DNA of 25,243 nt from SHLQ01 sp964610745. Its GTDB lineage: Bacteria; Actinomycetota; Acidimicrobiia; Acidimicrobiales; SHLQ01. Positions 14,934-22,946 of this stretch are shown in pieces (positions within the stretch are counted from its first letter, which is position 1; each line of letters begins with the position of its first letter). The notes beneath the pieces are model-generated. The model saw nothing but the letters and a program-made list of their open reading frames with translations. It did not search any database and was not told where the DNA came from. The translations under genes and the position numbers were made by a program. The stretch covers positions 1 to 25,243 of the forward strand of contig CAZSYL010000057.1 in the NCBI GenBank assembly GCA_964610745.1, read 5' to 3'.

Positions 14934-16007
14934 CTACTCGTCGGTGGGTTCGATGAGGGGTTGGAAGACCTGGTCAGATTCGCCGAGTGGGCGTTGCTGG
15001 CGCATCTCCTCGCTCCAGGGGTCCACCAGTGCGCTGAGGTCAGCTTCGGTCAGGTCGTTGTCTGGTGTGATCGGGCTTCGGAATTCGATCTCGAACGCTT
15101 CGCCCGGGTTCACCGTCACGTTGAAACGGGCGACGCGGTTAATCACCGTTGCCGGTTCGGGTGACCAAGTGATCGACGTGATCGTGGCACCGGGAAGGGG
15201 AGGTACCACCTCGGCGTGAAGCCCGGACGCGGGTGCGTTGGCTGGGGCCGTGAGGCGGACAATGCCGATCAACTCGTCCTGGCTGGGTACGATCCGCCAG
15301 CCCCTGTCGACGATGAAGACACCCTCTTCGGCTTCGGCAAACGAGACGGTAAAGCCAGTTGGGATGGCAGTCGGTTCTGGCTCGCTGTCGGTCGGGGTCT
15401 CGTCGGCGGTTGGGTCGACCTCGTCCACCCCGTCAGCATCGTTGACCAACTGGTCCACGTCATCGGCCACGTCAGTTGTCGGAGTCGTGGTGTCGTTCGC
15501 GGCTGTGTCGTTCGGTTCGGTTGTGGATGAGATGACGTTGAGGCCGACGACGATGATCACCGCTGCTAGTGCGGCAGCGGTCAACGCGACGGCAGCAACC
15601 TTTAGATAACGCCGGTCCCGTTTTGGTGCGACGGGCGGAGCGATCTGTTCTCGCGTGCGAACCTGTGTCACGAAACCTTCGGGCTCCGCGATCTCGAGAG
15701 CTGAGAGCACGCTCGAAGCTGTCGAGCCAATGACGGCGACCGGTGCGCGGCAATTCGCTGCTACGCGTTCTGCGAGGCTTGCAGCGGTCAGTGCCGTCGG
15801 ATCTGCGGCCTGAGCTGCCTCGTGCAAGGTCCGGCGTAGTGCGAGAATGGAGTCAGCAGTAGATATCGAGGGATCGGCGAGGAGGTCGGCGACGAGGCTG
15901 GTCGCGCGCGCTGGCTCCTCAAGCGGTCGGACCTGATACTCGGTCATCACTGTTCTCAGCGCATGCTCGAGCGTTGTTGAGCTGGCCCCGGAAGCAGCAA
16001 TACTCAT
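14934..16007 (-). CDS. Single-pass membrane protein of unknown function, linked to the kinase gene
   Basis: I do not recognise a family. The 357 residues divide into an Ala/Leu-rich, probably helical cytosolic part (1-130), one transmembrane helix (about 138-160, VAAVALTAAALAAVIIVVGL) preceded by the basic KRDRRYLK, a Thr/Asp/Glu-rich linker (165-212) and a beta-rich extracytoplasmic domain (about 215-357). That topology follows the positive-inside rule. It lies 76 bp downstream of the zinc-ribbon kinase on the same strand, so the two probably form an operon. With its cytosolic helical part it could be a kinase substrate or receptor, but that is inference. The ectodomain does not look like those of the other membrane proteins in the locus. 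Confidence 0.8.
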   Translation of the reverse strand: MSIAASGASSTTLEHALRTVMTEYQVRPLEEPARATSLVADLLADPSISTADSILALRRTLHEAAQAADPTALTAASLAERVAANCRAPVAVIGSTASSVLSALEIAEPEGFVTQVRTREQIAPPVAPKRDRRYLKVAAVALTAAALAAVIIVVGLNVISSTTEPNDTAANDTTTPTTDVADDVDQLVNDADGVDEVDPTADETPTDSEPEPTAIPTGFTVSFAEAEEGVFIVDRGWRIVPSQDELIGIVRLTAPANAPASGLHAEVVPPLPGATITSITWSPEPATVINRVARFNVTVNPGEAFEIEFRSPITPDNDLTEADLSALVDPWSEEMRQQRPLGESDQVFQPLIEPTDE

Positions 16008-16083
16008 CGGTTGCGACCCGCGGTATCCACAGTGCGAGAGTAACGCACGTCACGGTCGAATTGCGAAAGCCGTACCGAATCGC

Positions 16084-17388
16084 CTAGGTGCTCTCGGAGA
16101 CGGTGACCGAGAAGGAGCCATTACCGAAGCTAATCCTCGAGCCGGCCAGTACTTCGCAGCGTCGGCCGGGCGGAACCTCATGTGTTGTTCCATCAACCGC
16201 GCGCAGCTGCACACCGTGGTCAGTGTCGTTTCTCAGTCCAAGACGCGTTGGATCCGTCGGGTGGGTCTCGACGGTGGCGAGGATCTTGTCAAAGTTGAGA
16301 TTGCCGGTCGTGTGGTGCTCGGTGATCTGAGCGCCGCTCGTCGCAACGACTCTTCGCGTCGTGCCCGGGCCGACCTCCAACACGAGAGTCGGCTCGATCT
16401 CGGCGTGACACCTCCCGCAGCGGGTGGCGTTGCTACCAAGGTTCAGCGAGCCCTGGCAGGTAGAACAGGTATGGATGCCGGATCGGAGGTCGGCGAGAGC
16501 CGAACACCACTCGGAGTCCACAACACGTTTGGTTGGTTCGTGCAGCCCAACGGTGAACGAGCGGATAAATAGTGCTCGGATCGCCTCTGGGAGGTTGTTC
16601 CAGAGCCCTTCTACGTGACCATGCCACTCGGGGTGAGGGCTGTTCTTCGTTTCGTGGGGGTCGAAGCAGAAGACGGCGTGGGTGCCGAAATGGCGGATGT
16701 CTGACGCCGCGTCGGCCAAGCCTGACTCGGTGAGTTTCCCCTCGAGGGGATGGTGAACCACCAAGAGATAGAAGAGCATGACGGCGAGAGAGAACCGATC
16801 GGTGAACTTGGAGGGCAGGGCTTCGCCTCGAACAATCTCGGGGGCCATGAACTTTTTCGAGCCGAGTACGTGTGCATGTCCAACACCCTCGACACAGACA
16901 TTGTCGTTGTCACAGATGAGAGCTGCGCCCGTCTGCTGATGCATGAAGGCGTTACCGAAGTTGATGTCGCGGTAGCAAAGCCCGCGTAGGTGTAGCGCCC
17001 GAAAGGCGAGCGACAAGTCGAATGCGAAGCGGGCGATCGACGCTTCGTTGCGAACAACTTGACCCCGGAGAAGTGCCGCCAAGCCAATGAAGCCGTCGGG
17101 GCGCAGGTCCATGACGTAGCCGAACTGGTCGTCGGTCTGCCCTTCGATCATTCCAAGAGGCCATAGGAATGCTTCGCTTGGAGCGCCGCGCTTGACGAGC
17201 TCGCGAATCGCGGATCGCCGTTCGGGCGACGCAACGTTTGCGTGGTACCACTTCAGCGCGAGTGGCCTGTTTCGGTCGCCATCTCGACCAAGGGCAAAAA
17301 CTTGTCCCTCACCTCCGGCCCCGAGGAGTTCGCCAATGATGCGCGATTCGCCGAACACCTCGATGCCGGTTCCGGTACCGACTGCCAC
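16084..17388 (-). CDS. Ser/Thr protein kinase with C-terminal zinc ribbon (TerY-phosphorylation triad type)
   Basis: The protein has 434 residues. The N-terminal kinase fold has a glycine loop LGAGGEGQVF (22-31), VAIK-type Lys K46 (LALKWYH), catalytic loop YRDINFGN (D141, N146), D160 in CDNDN where most kinases have DFG, and GSKKFMAPE (176-184). A zinc ribbon follows with C308, C311, C324 and C327, then a small beta-rich end (about 340-434). DxD in place of DFG and a zinc ribbon are features I associate with kinases paired with TerY vWA and PP2C proteins, and exactly those genes lie divergently next door. The GTG start has AAGGGGG a few bases upstream. It is cytosolic, with no membrane segment. 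Likely substrates are the vWA or FHA-partner proteins of this locus. Confidence 0.88.
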   Translation of the reverse strand: MAVGTGTGIEVFGESRIIGELLGAGGEGQVFALGRDGDRNRPLALKWYHANVASPERRSAIRELVKRGAPSEAFLWPLGMIEGQTDDQFGYVMDLRPDGFIGLAALLRGQVVRNEASIARFAFDLSLAFRALHLRGLCYRDINFGNAFMHQQTGAALICDNDNVCVEGVGHAHVLGSKKFMAPEIVRGEALPSKFTDRFSLAVMLFYLLVVHHPLEGKLTESGLADAASDIRHFGTHAVFCFDPHETKNSPHPEWHGHVEGLWNNLPEAIRALFIRSFTVGLHEPTKRVVDSEWCSALADLRSGIHTCSTCQGSLNLGSNATRCGRCHAEIEPTLVLEVGPGTTRRVVATSGAQITEHHTTGNLNFDKILATVETHPTDPTRLGLRNDTDHGVQLRAVDGTTHEVPPGRRCEVLAGSRISFGNGSFSVTVSEST

Positions 17389-17436
17389 ATAACCCCCTTC
17401 GCAGTCGTCGAGCCCGGGTCAAGGCCCAAAGAGCAC

Positions 17437-17465
17437 TTGCGCCGCTGTTGGTCCGAGAATATCGT
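17437..17465 (+). promoter_or_regulatory. Candidate promoter for the vWA/PP2C/FHA operon
   Basis: TTGCGC (17437-17442) and TATCGT (17460-17465) are separated by 17 bp, a sigma-70-like arrangement. Initiation near 17472 would leave a 35-base leader before the TTG at 17507. The -10 overlaps the -10 of the opposing candidate promoter. Called by eye. Confidence 0.35.
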
Positions 17466-17484
17466 TGCCGGAGGGGCGACCCAA
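17456..17484 (-). promoter_or_regulatory. Candidate promoter for the kinase / membrane protein operon
   Basis: On the minus strand TTGGGT (17479-17484) and TATTCT (17456-17461) are 17 bp apart. Initiation near 17449 would give a leader of about 60 bases to the GTG at 17388. It shares bases with the plus-strand candidate, so the two polymerases could exclude each other. Called by eye. Confidence 0.4.
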
Positions 17485-17506
17485 ATACTAGGCAAGCCAG
17501 GCGGAC

Positions 17507-18133
17507 TTGAAGCGGGGGTTGATTGCCGTAGTGGGGCCATTCGTTAGAGAAAAGCGAGCTGAGCTGATCTTCGCTGTCGATATCAGCGGATCGATGCTCG
17601 CGGACGCCAAGATTCAGTCCTTGAATGCGGCGGTAGAGGAAGCTCTTCCCTCGCTTCGACGGACCGCTGCTGAACAGGTGGGCGTCCAGATGGTCGCAAA
17701 CGTCCTCACCTTTGGAACGACTGCGCAGTGGTCGGCCAGCGAGGGGCAACCACTCGCCGATTTCTGGTGGCAGTCGCTCAACGCAGAGCCAAAGGGGTTA
17801 ACCGAGACGGGTCTTGCCCTCGACCACATCGTGAAGTTCCTTGACGGGCCCCACGAACTTCCCCCAGCGATCATTCTCATGACCGATGGGATGCCTACCG
17901 ACATCCACGCTCCGAGTTTTTTGGACAGCTTGCACTCGTTAAACCAGCACCGGCTCGGCTCGGCAACCTCACGCGCAGCAGTTGCGATCGGCGCTGATGC
18001 CGATCGTCAACCCCTTGAGGAGTTTGCCAACGGTGGTCCTGTTCTGAGCGCAGAACGGCCCGAACAGATGGCCGACGTCATTCGAAGTGCCGGTACCAGC
18101 GTGATCACCTCTGCATCGACCCCAATCTGGTGA
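17507..18133 (+). CDS. TerY-like vWA domain protein (short)
   Basis: This 208-residue cytosolic protein is essentially one von Willebrand A domain, the length of TerY. The metal-ion-dependent adhesion site is complete: DISGSM, the Thr in GLTETGLAL and the Asp in LMTDGMPTD. It has no signal peptide or membrane helix. TerY-type vWA proteins are found with a kinase and a PP2C phosphatase, and both are neighbours here. The start is uncertain: TTG 17507 gives MKRGLIAVVG, and in-frame TTG 17519 or GTG 17531 would also keep the whole domain. The protein ends in TPIW, a C-terminus shared in pattern with the next vWA protein (APVW). The next gene starts 34 bp downstream. Confidence 0.88.
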   Translation: MKRGLIAVVGPFVREKRAELIFAVDISGSMLADAKIQSLNAAVEEALPSLRRTAAEQVGVQMVANVLTFGTTAQWSASEGQPLADFWWQSLNAEPKGLTETGLALDHIVKFLDGPHELPPAIILMTDGMPTDIHAPSFLDSLHSLNQHRLGSATSRAAVAIGADADRQPLEEFANGGPVLSAERPEQMADVIRSAGTSVITSASTPIW

Positions 18134-18195
18134 CCATCTCTAGGCGAGCACCCATAAAGGACCACTCATGGACAATCTAGGACCATCTCTTGGCG
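18123..18195 (+). repeat. Imperfect direct repeat at the junction of the two vWA genes
   Basis: GACCATCTCTAGGCG (18132-18146) recurs as GACCATCTCTTGGCG (18181-18195), 14 of 15 identical and 49 bp apart. CAATCT also precedes both copies (18123 and 18173). One copy spans the stop of the first vWA gene and the other encodes the first residues of the second. It may be a trace of a local duplication. Confidence 0.5.
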
Positions 18196-19112
18196 GCAAG
18201 CCGTTACATGTCTTCTGGCTCCTCGACGTGTCGGGTTCGATGTCGGTGGCTGGCAAGATCGATGCGCTAAATGATGCAATGCGCGTCGCGGTTGACTCCG
18301 TCCGCGATGCAGCAGCGGAGAACCCCACGATCGAAGTCTTTGCCCGAGCTATCGCGTTTGCTCACGACGCCGACTGGGTCGGAGGCGAGACATTGCCGAA
18401 CAGCGTTATCCCGCAAGGAATTCCGATCGCCGATTTCCGATGGAGCAACATCTCTGTCGTCGATCAAGGCACCACCGAGGTCGGGCGGGCGATCGACCTT
18501 GCCAGCCATGCAATCGCCGAGGTCAGCCAAAGCGGCCGAGGCCTCCCTCCTGCGCTCATCTTGGTGTCTGACGGAAAACCAACCGACCTGAAAGCGCCAT
18601 CCTATGGAGCGTCCCTGCGAGCATTGGCGGAACATCCGTGGGGCCGTAAGGCATCTCGCATGGCAATAGGTATCGGCGACGATGCAGACATGGACGCGCT
18701 CCATCAGTTCACCGGCCACGAGGAGATCCCTCCGTTGAAGGCAGCGAACGCGGAGGATCTGCGGCATTACCTGCGCTGGGCATCAACGGTGGTCGTCGAC
18801 GAGGGCTCGCGACCCACCACCGATTGGCAAGAGCGCGACACGGTCCACACTTCAGCGGGTGAGCCTGACCATCAGGCCACCGCTAGCGGAGAGCAAACGC
18901 AATCGCCTGCAGCGACCATCTCACCAGCAGACACGACAACCCAGGACACCGACGCACCCGACGATGTGGATGGCCTGGCGGCACCGACGGGACTGCCCCA
19001 CACTGATCCTCCACCGCCGCCCGGCGTGGATGAGCCCGACTCAACCACCCAAGTATTGCCACCTCCTCCACCTCCTCCTCCGCCACCCCCCGGCGGGGCA
19101 CCTGTCTGGTGA
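18168..19112 (+). CDS. TerY-like vWA domain protein with proline-rich C-terminal tail
   Basis: The protein has 314 residues. A vWA domain (about 10-205) has a complete metal site: DVSGSM, the Thr pair in DQGTTEVGRA and the Asp in LVSDGKPTD. It is followed by about 100 residues of low complexity rich in Thr, Asp, Gln and Pro, including DPPPPPG and a run of 11 prolines before GGAPVW at the C-terminus. No signal peptide is present, so it is probably cytosolic. The ATG at 18168 is preceded by AAAGGA. Its stop overlaps the PP2C start (GTGA), which implies translational coupling. The tail could be a docking segment for other proteins of the locus, but this is inference. It is a paralogue of the vWA protein just upstream. 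Confidence 0.9.
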   Translation: MDNLGPSLGGKPLHVFWLLDVSGSMSVAGKIDALNDAMRVAVDSVRDAAAENPTIEVFARAIAFAHDADWVGGETLPNSVIPQGIPIADFRWSNISVVDQGTTEVGRAIDLASHAIAEVSQSGRGLPPALILVSDGKPTDLKAPSYGASLRALAEHPWGRKASRMAIGIGDDADMDALHQFTGHEEIPPLKAANAEDLRHYLRWASTVVVDEGSRPTTDWQERDTVHTSAGEPDHQATASGEQTQSPAATISPADTTTQDTDAPDDVDGLAAPTGLPHTDPPPPPGVDEPDSTTQVLPPPPPPPPPPPGGAPVW

Positions 19113-19900
19113 CGTGGTTTACCGTGTCAGCCAGCGCACAAGGCTCTCGTCACGTACGCCTCGACCAGCCCAACGAGGATGCCCATCGCTCGGGAACGTC
19201 GAATGGGCGCGCCATCGTTGTGGTCGCTGACGGGCACGGCTCTCCAGCGTGCAGCCGTGCTGATCGCGGCTCGCAGCTTGCTGTCGACGCCGTCTTTGAC
19301 GTACTCGCAAACCCACCTCAGGAGTCACACGACCAACTTGCGTTGGCGGTTGTTGGGCGTTGGCGCGAAGCGGTCGAGGCAGACTTATCCGCCAACAGCC
19401 CAGACGAGAGTGAACTGATGGGCGCACCAGCGCCTCATCATCTGCTCTACGGTACGACTGCGGTCGGGGTCGCAGCTGACGAGCAAACGCTGACGGTACT
19501 TCAGATTGGCGACGGTGATGTCCTTGTTGGACAGCGCCACTCCGAAGTGGCCACGCGCCCGATCGCCCCTCGGAACATGGACAGGCCCGGAGCGACCGAA
19601 AGCTTGTGTCAATCCGATGCTGAGTCGAGAGTTCGAATAGCCTCGATCGACCTGGATTCAGTTCCGGTCGATGCGGTGCTGATTGCGACCGACGGCCTGG
19701 ACACGGCGTTCGCCGACGCCGCGTGGCACGACGAGACGATGCGGGACCTCCTCCATCGACTGCAATCGATGTCGTCACCGGATCGGATTGAAGAGTCACT
19801 CGAGGGATGGTGCGAACCACCCGCCGCGGTAGGCGGCGATGATACGACTATTGGATTGCTTGTGCGACACGACCTTTGGTCGGACGGGAAGGAAAGCTAG
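19109..19900 (+). CDS. PP2C-family Ser/Thr protein phosphatase
   Basis: This 263-residue metal-dependent phosphatase shows the metal-binding motifs in order: QPNEDAH (Asp near 24), VVVADGHGSP, LQIGDGDVLV, LIATDGLD and GGDDTTIGLLV. There is no membrane segment. It would reverse phosphorylation by the divergent zinc-ribbon kinase. Kinase, TerY-like vWA and PP2C together make up the triad described by comparative genomics in Ter-linked systems. The GTG start overlaps the upstream vWA stop by 4 bp, and its own stop directly abuts the ATG of the membrane vWA gene, so these genes are tightly coupled. Compared with large PP2C members it lacks extra regulatory domains. Confidence 0.92.
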   Translation: MTWFTVSASAQGSRHVRLDQPNEDAHRSGTSNGRAIVVVADGHGSPACSRADRGSQLAVDAVFDVLANPPQESHDQLALAVVGRWREAVEADLSANSPDESELMGAPAPHHLLYGTTAVGVAADEQTLTVLQIGDGDVLVGQRHSEVATRPIAPRNMDRPGATESLCQSDAESRVRIASIDLDSVPVDAVLIATDGLDTAFADAAWHDETMRDLLHRLQSMSSPDRIEESLEGWCEPPAAVGGDDTTIGLLVRHDLWSDGKES

Positions 19901-22055
19901 ATGCGACCAAGGATTGCGAGCCTCGGGGCCAACGAAGGAACCGATCAGGCGACGGCACGGCACTTTTCCGGTGCGAACTCACGAGGGTTGCGGTCCTTTT
20001 CGCTGGCGCTGGTGCTCGCCGTCATCGCTCTGATCGTTGTTATGTTGCTCCCATCGAGGGCCGAGGCGCAGGACACGGACCTTCCCGACCAGGTCGTGAT
20101 CTTCGTGATCGATCTGTCGGGTTCGATGAACGAAGCTTTCGACGGGAGTAGAACAAAGCTCGATGTCGCCAAGGACGCGTTCGCAGCGGCCTTCGCAGAC
20201 GTCAGCCCAAACGCCTTCGTGGGGATTCGCGTCTACGGCGACCAGTTCCCGGCAACCGCCCCTGCATCGCGCGAGCAAAACTGCACCCAGGACACCCGTC
20301 TTGTCACTCCGATCGAACGGGTCGATCCCGACGCGCTGATCGCAGATGTGAATGCTTTCGCAGCGACGGGCGACACGGCAATCGCTCTTGCCTTGCAAGC
20401 CGCCAACGACGACATCCCGGAAGGAACCCTTGGTACCGTCGTTCTCTTCTCCGATGGACGTGACGAATGCTTCGATGCTGATCTCGACGGTGACCCAACG
20501 GTCGGGCCGAGCTTCGGAGAAGATCCGTGTGTGATTGCTCAGCAGCTCGCTGGAGATGGTGTTGATCTGCGCATCGATCGCGTCGAAACGGTCGGCTTCG
20601 GTGCCGACGCCGCAGCTGAGCAAGAGCTTCGCTGCATTGCCGACTCGACCGGCGGGTCCTACACACCGATTGAAAACCCCGCCGACGCACGCGAGGTTTT
20701 GCCGGAAGTGTTGGCAGCAATCTCGAGTCCGAGAGAAGCAGAACGACTTGGTGGTTCCCCGATCGTGGGAGCTGCCACTCAAGAAGATGCACCTGACTTT
20801 GAACGGCTCGATGCGGGCAGCTCGGACGGCCGCTTTACAGACACCATCGAAATGAACACCGAGAAATGGTATCGAGTCGGCCAATACGGACCGGGTGCGG
20901 GGACGTTCACCGCCACAGCCTTTGGTCTGCCCGCCCAGGAGGGCATCGATTTCGGCCTACGACTCTTCGTACCCGAAACGGATCAGACCTTCTTTGAGAA
21001 TCAGGGCGACACCGATGCTGGCCTACCTCGGCGTCCCACCGCGTCGATTCGATGTCCCGGATGCGAAATCACCGGTCTGTCCGACGAGATTGAGGCGTTC
21101 TGGATTGTGAGCCTCTCGTCGGACAACCCGGACCTTGGCGGTACCTATGATCTCGAACTGCTTACCGAGGGAACGGCGTTCGGCGGGACCGAGACTGGGT
21201 GCGTGGAGCCACAGGCGTGCTGGTATGCCGAACAGATTCCGGTTCGAGAGCAGGCGATTGAAGAAGCCACCGCCGAGCTCGACGAGTTATTAGTTGCGAG
21301 CGGTGGAGCGGACGTGGATCGGAGCGAGCTCGATTCGCTTCGCGACCAGATCGCGGCTCAGGAGAGTGCACTGTCCAACGCCGAAGCAGCAGCCACCGAA
21401 GCAGAGACCGAAGCAATCAATTCTGCGGCGCGAGCGGTCGATCTTGAGGCTCAGGCGGCCGCGTTCGGTGGGGAGGGAACGTCGCTGTTGCTCCCCATTC
21501 TTCTCGCCGCTCTTGGTTTGGTAGCGGCCATTGGATCGTTCTTTGTTGGCCGTAAGGACAAAGAGCCACCGGTGGTTGCAACTGCAGCAGGAACAGCTGT
21601 GAGCCCCGGACAAGGTGGCGTTGGGGCAATCGTGGAGACACCGCCTGGAGCCTCCTCGGGACTCGAACATCCACCACTAGAAGGTGTCGTGGGGAGCATC
21701 CAACCAACATCGCCGCCACCTCCNNNNNNNNNNNNNNNNNNNNNNNNNNNNNNNNNNNNNNNNNNNNNNNNNNNNNNNNNNNNNNNNNNNNNNNNNNNNN
21801 NNNNNNNNNNNNNNNNNNNNNNNGCCGCCACCTGCTGAAGTCACTCCAGCCCCAGAACCCGACGTTTCAGCGCCTATTGCAGACGCCGACATTGACGAAG
21901 AATCCACGGATGCTCCGACGCCCTCGACCGAGAGTGTTTCTCCCGAGGGCGTGCCTGGCTGGTATGTCGATCCGGGTGACGGCTCCCAACTGCGATGGTG
22001 GGACGGCACAACATGGACCTCCCACGTGCAAGCCCTAGAAGGGGGAGAGCATTGA
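19901..22055 (+). CDS. Membrane-tethered extracytoplasmic vWA protein with C-terminal DUF2510 (interrupted by assembly gap)
   Basis: Before the gap 607 residues are readable. A membrane helix or long signal peptide (32-51) is followed by AEAQ, a possible signal-peptidase site. A vWA domain (about 62-275) has DLSGS (D71, S73, S75) and D185 in FSDGRDE. A beta-rich domain (about 300-425), C434/C440 (C-x5-C), an Ala/Glu-rich coiled coil (445-520) and a second helix (527-548) come next, then RKDK and a Pro-rich tail. After the Ns the text resumes PPPAEV and ends in GWYVDPGDGSQLRWWDG, a DUF2510 domain, presumably cytosolic. The frame changes across the 100 Ns but is continuous if the true gap is a multiple of three. 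A stop and new start inside the gap cannot be excluded. Confidence 0.78.
21724..21823. other. Assembly gap of 100 Ns inside a proline-coding repeat
   Basis: Exactly 100 Ns, a common placeholder for unknown length. Both flanks carry GCCGCCACCT (21712-21721 and 21824-21833). Overlaying the two copies gives an in-frame join reading TSPPPAEV, so the missing part may be very short or an expanded proline repeat. Confidence 0.95.
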
Positions 22056-22903
22056 GAACTCTTCGCAAGCTCTTCATTGCTTTGTTTGTGATCGTCGCGC
22101 TGTCCGCAACTCTGTTTGCAGGTAGCGGCATTGCCCAGGATGCAACTCCCGTCGATGGGACAGCCGACTTTCGGGCCCCGCCATTCATTGGCAACGGTAC
22201 GTTCACCGACACCATCGTTGCCGGGGAGGCGGTCTGGTACGCGGTCATCTATACCAACGACAACCCGTATCGAATCGAAGTGTCCGTGCCGAGCGCGGAC
22301 CTTGATAACAACCCTGATCTCGAACTCGAGACCCAATTCATTTCACCGACGCTTGGGGCAGTCCAGACCGGTTCCGATGTCCTGGCGGGACGAGGGTCGA
22401 TCACCGGAGGCGGTCCTGACACGAATGCATGGTTTATTCAGATTGCGCTGAATACGACAGGTCGACTCGGCGTGGAGCATGAAGTGATCTTCGAGGTCGA
22501 GGGAGTTGAGGAGAGCGGAATCGAAGACTGCGCAGCGGCGGCGGACTGCACGCTCGACGATGATCTCGCAAGCCTCGACGAAGAACTCGAGGACATCCAA
22601 GAGAGTCTCATCGCCATCGAGAACGCTGGTGACGATGAGTCAGCCATCGTGGCTGAGACCGCTCGTTTGGAAGCCGAGGTCGCCGCCGGCGAGGCAGCGA
22701 TCGCTAATGCCGATGCTCGCACGGAGGTGGCGTCGGATCAGATCGACGATGCGTTGGAGGACATCGCAGCGGTATGTGCTCCGGAACGAGACTGCGACGA
22801 AGCCCCCGATCCGGGTTCGAGCACACCGTTGGTAGGGCTCATCGTCGGCGGAGTCATACTCGTTGGTGGCCTGACCCTCCTGGGTATTCGGTTCGTTCTG
22901 TGA
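22052..22903 (+). CDS. Secreted single-pass membrane protein, paralogue of the C-terminal half of the vWA protein
   Basis: The TTG at 22052 overlaps the previous stop (TTGA) and has AGGGGGAG upstream. It gives 283 residues starting MRTLRKLFIALFVIVAL, a clear signal peptide. The mature part has a beta-rich domain (about 35-150), C160/C166 (C-x5-C), an acidic coiled coil (170-240), a second Cys pair (C242, C248) and a C-terminal helix (259-278) ending RFVL. The GTFTDTI...WYAV segment, the AWFI strand and the C-x5-C/coiled-coil/helix order match the vWA protein upstream, where the text reads GRFTDTI...WYRV. The two may therefore associate through coiled coils or helices. No catalytic motif is seen. 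An earlier in-frame ATG (21995) would bury the signal peptide. Confidence 0.85.
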   Translation: MRTLRKLFIALFVIVALSATLFAGSGIAQDATPVDGTADFRAPPFIGNGTFTDTIVAGEAVWYAVIYTNDNPYRIEVSVPSADLDNNPDLELETQFISPTLGAVQTGSDVLAGRGSITGGGPDTNAWFIQIALNTTGRLGVEHEVIFEVEGVEESGIEDCAAAADCTLDDDLASLDEELEDIQESLIAIENAGDDESAIVAETARLEAEVAAGEAAIANADARTEVASDQIDDALEDIAAVCAPERDCDEAPDPGSSTPLVGLIVGGVILVGGLTLLGIRFVL

Positions 22904-22946
22904 TGGGGACGTTCGCAAGACGGCAACGAACACGGTTTGGAGATGC

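Noticed and set aside
21995..22903. Earlier ATG for the small secreted protein
   Set aside because: It would place 19 polar residues before the signal peptide and overlap the DUF2510 coding region. TTG 22052 has a strong Shine-Dalgarno site and a 4-bp stop/start overlap.
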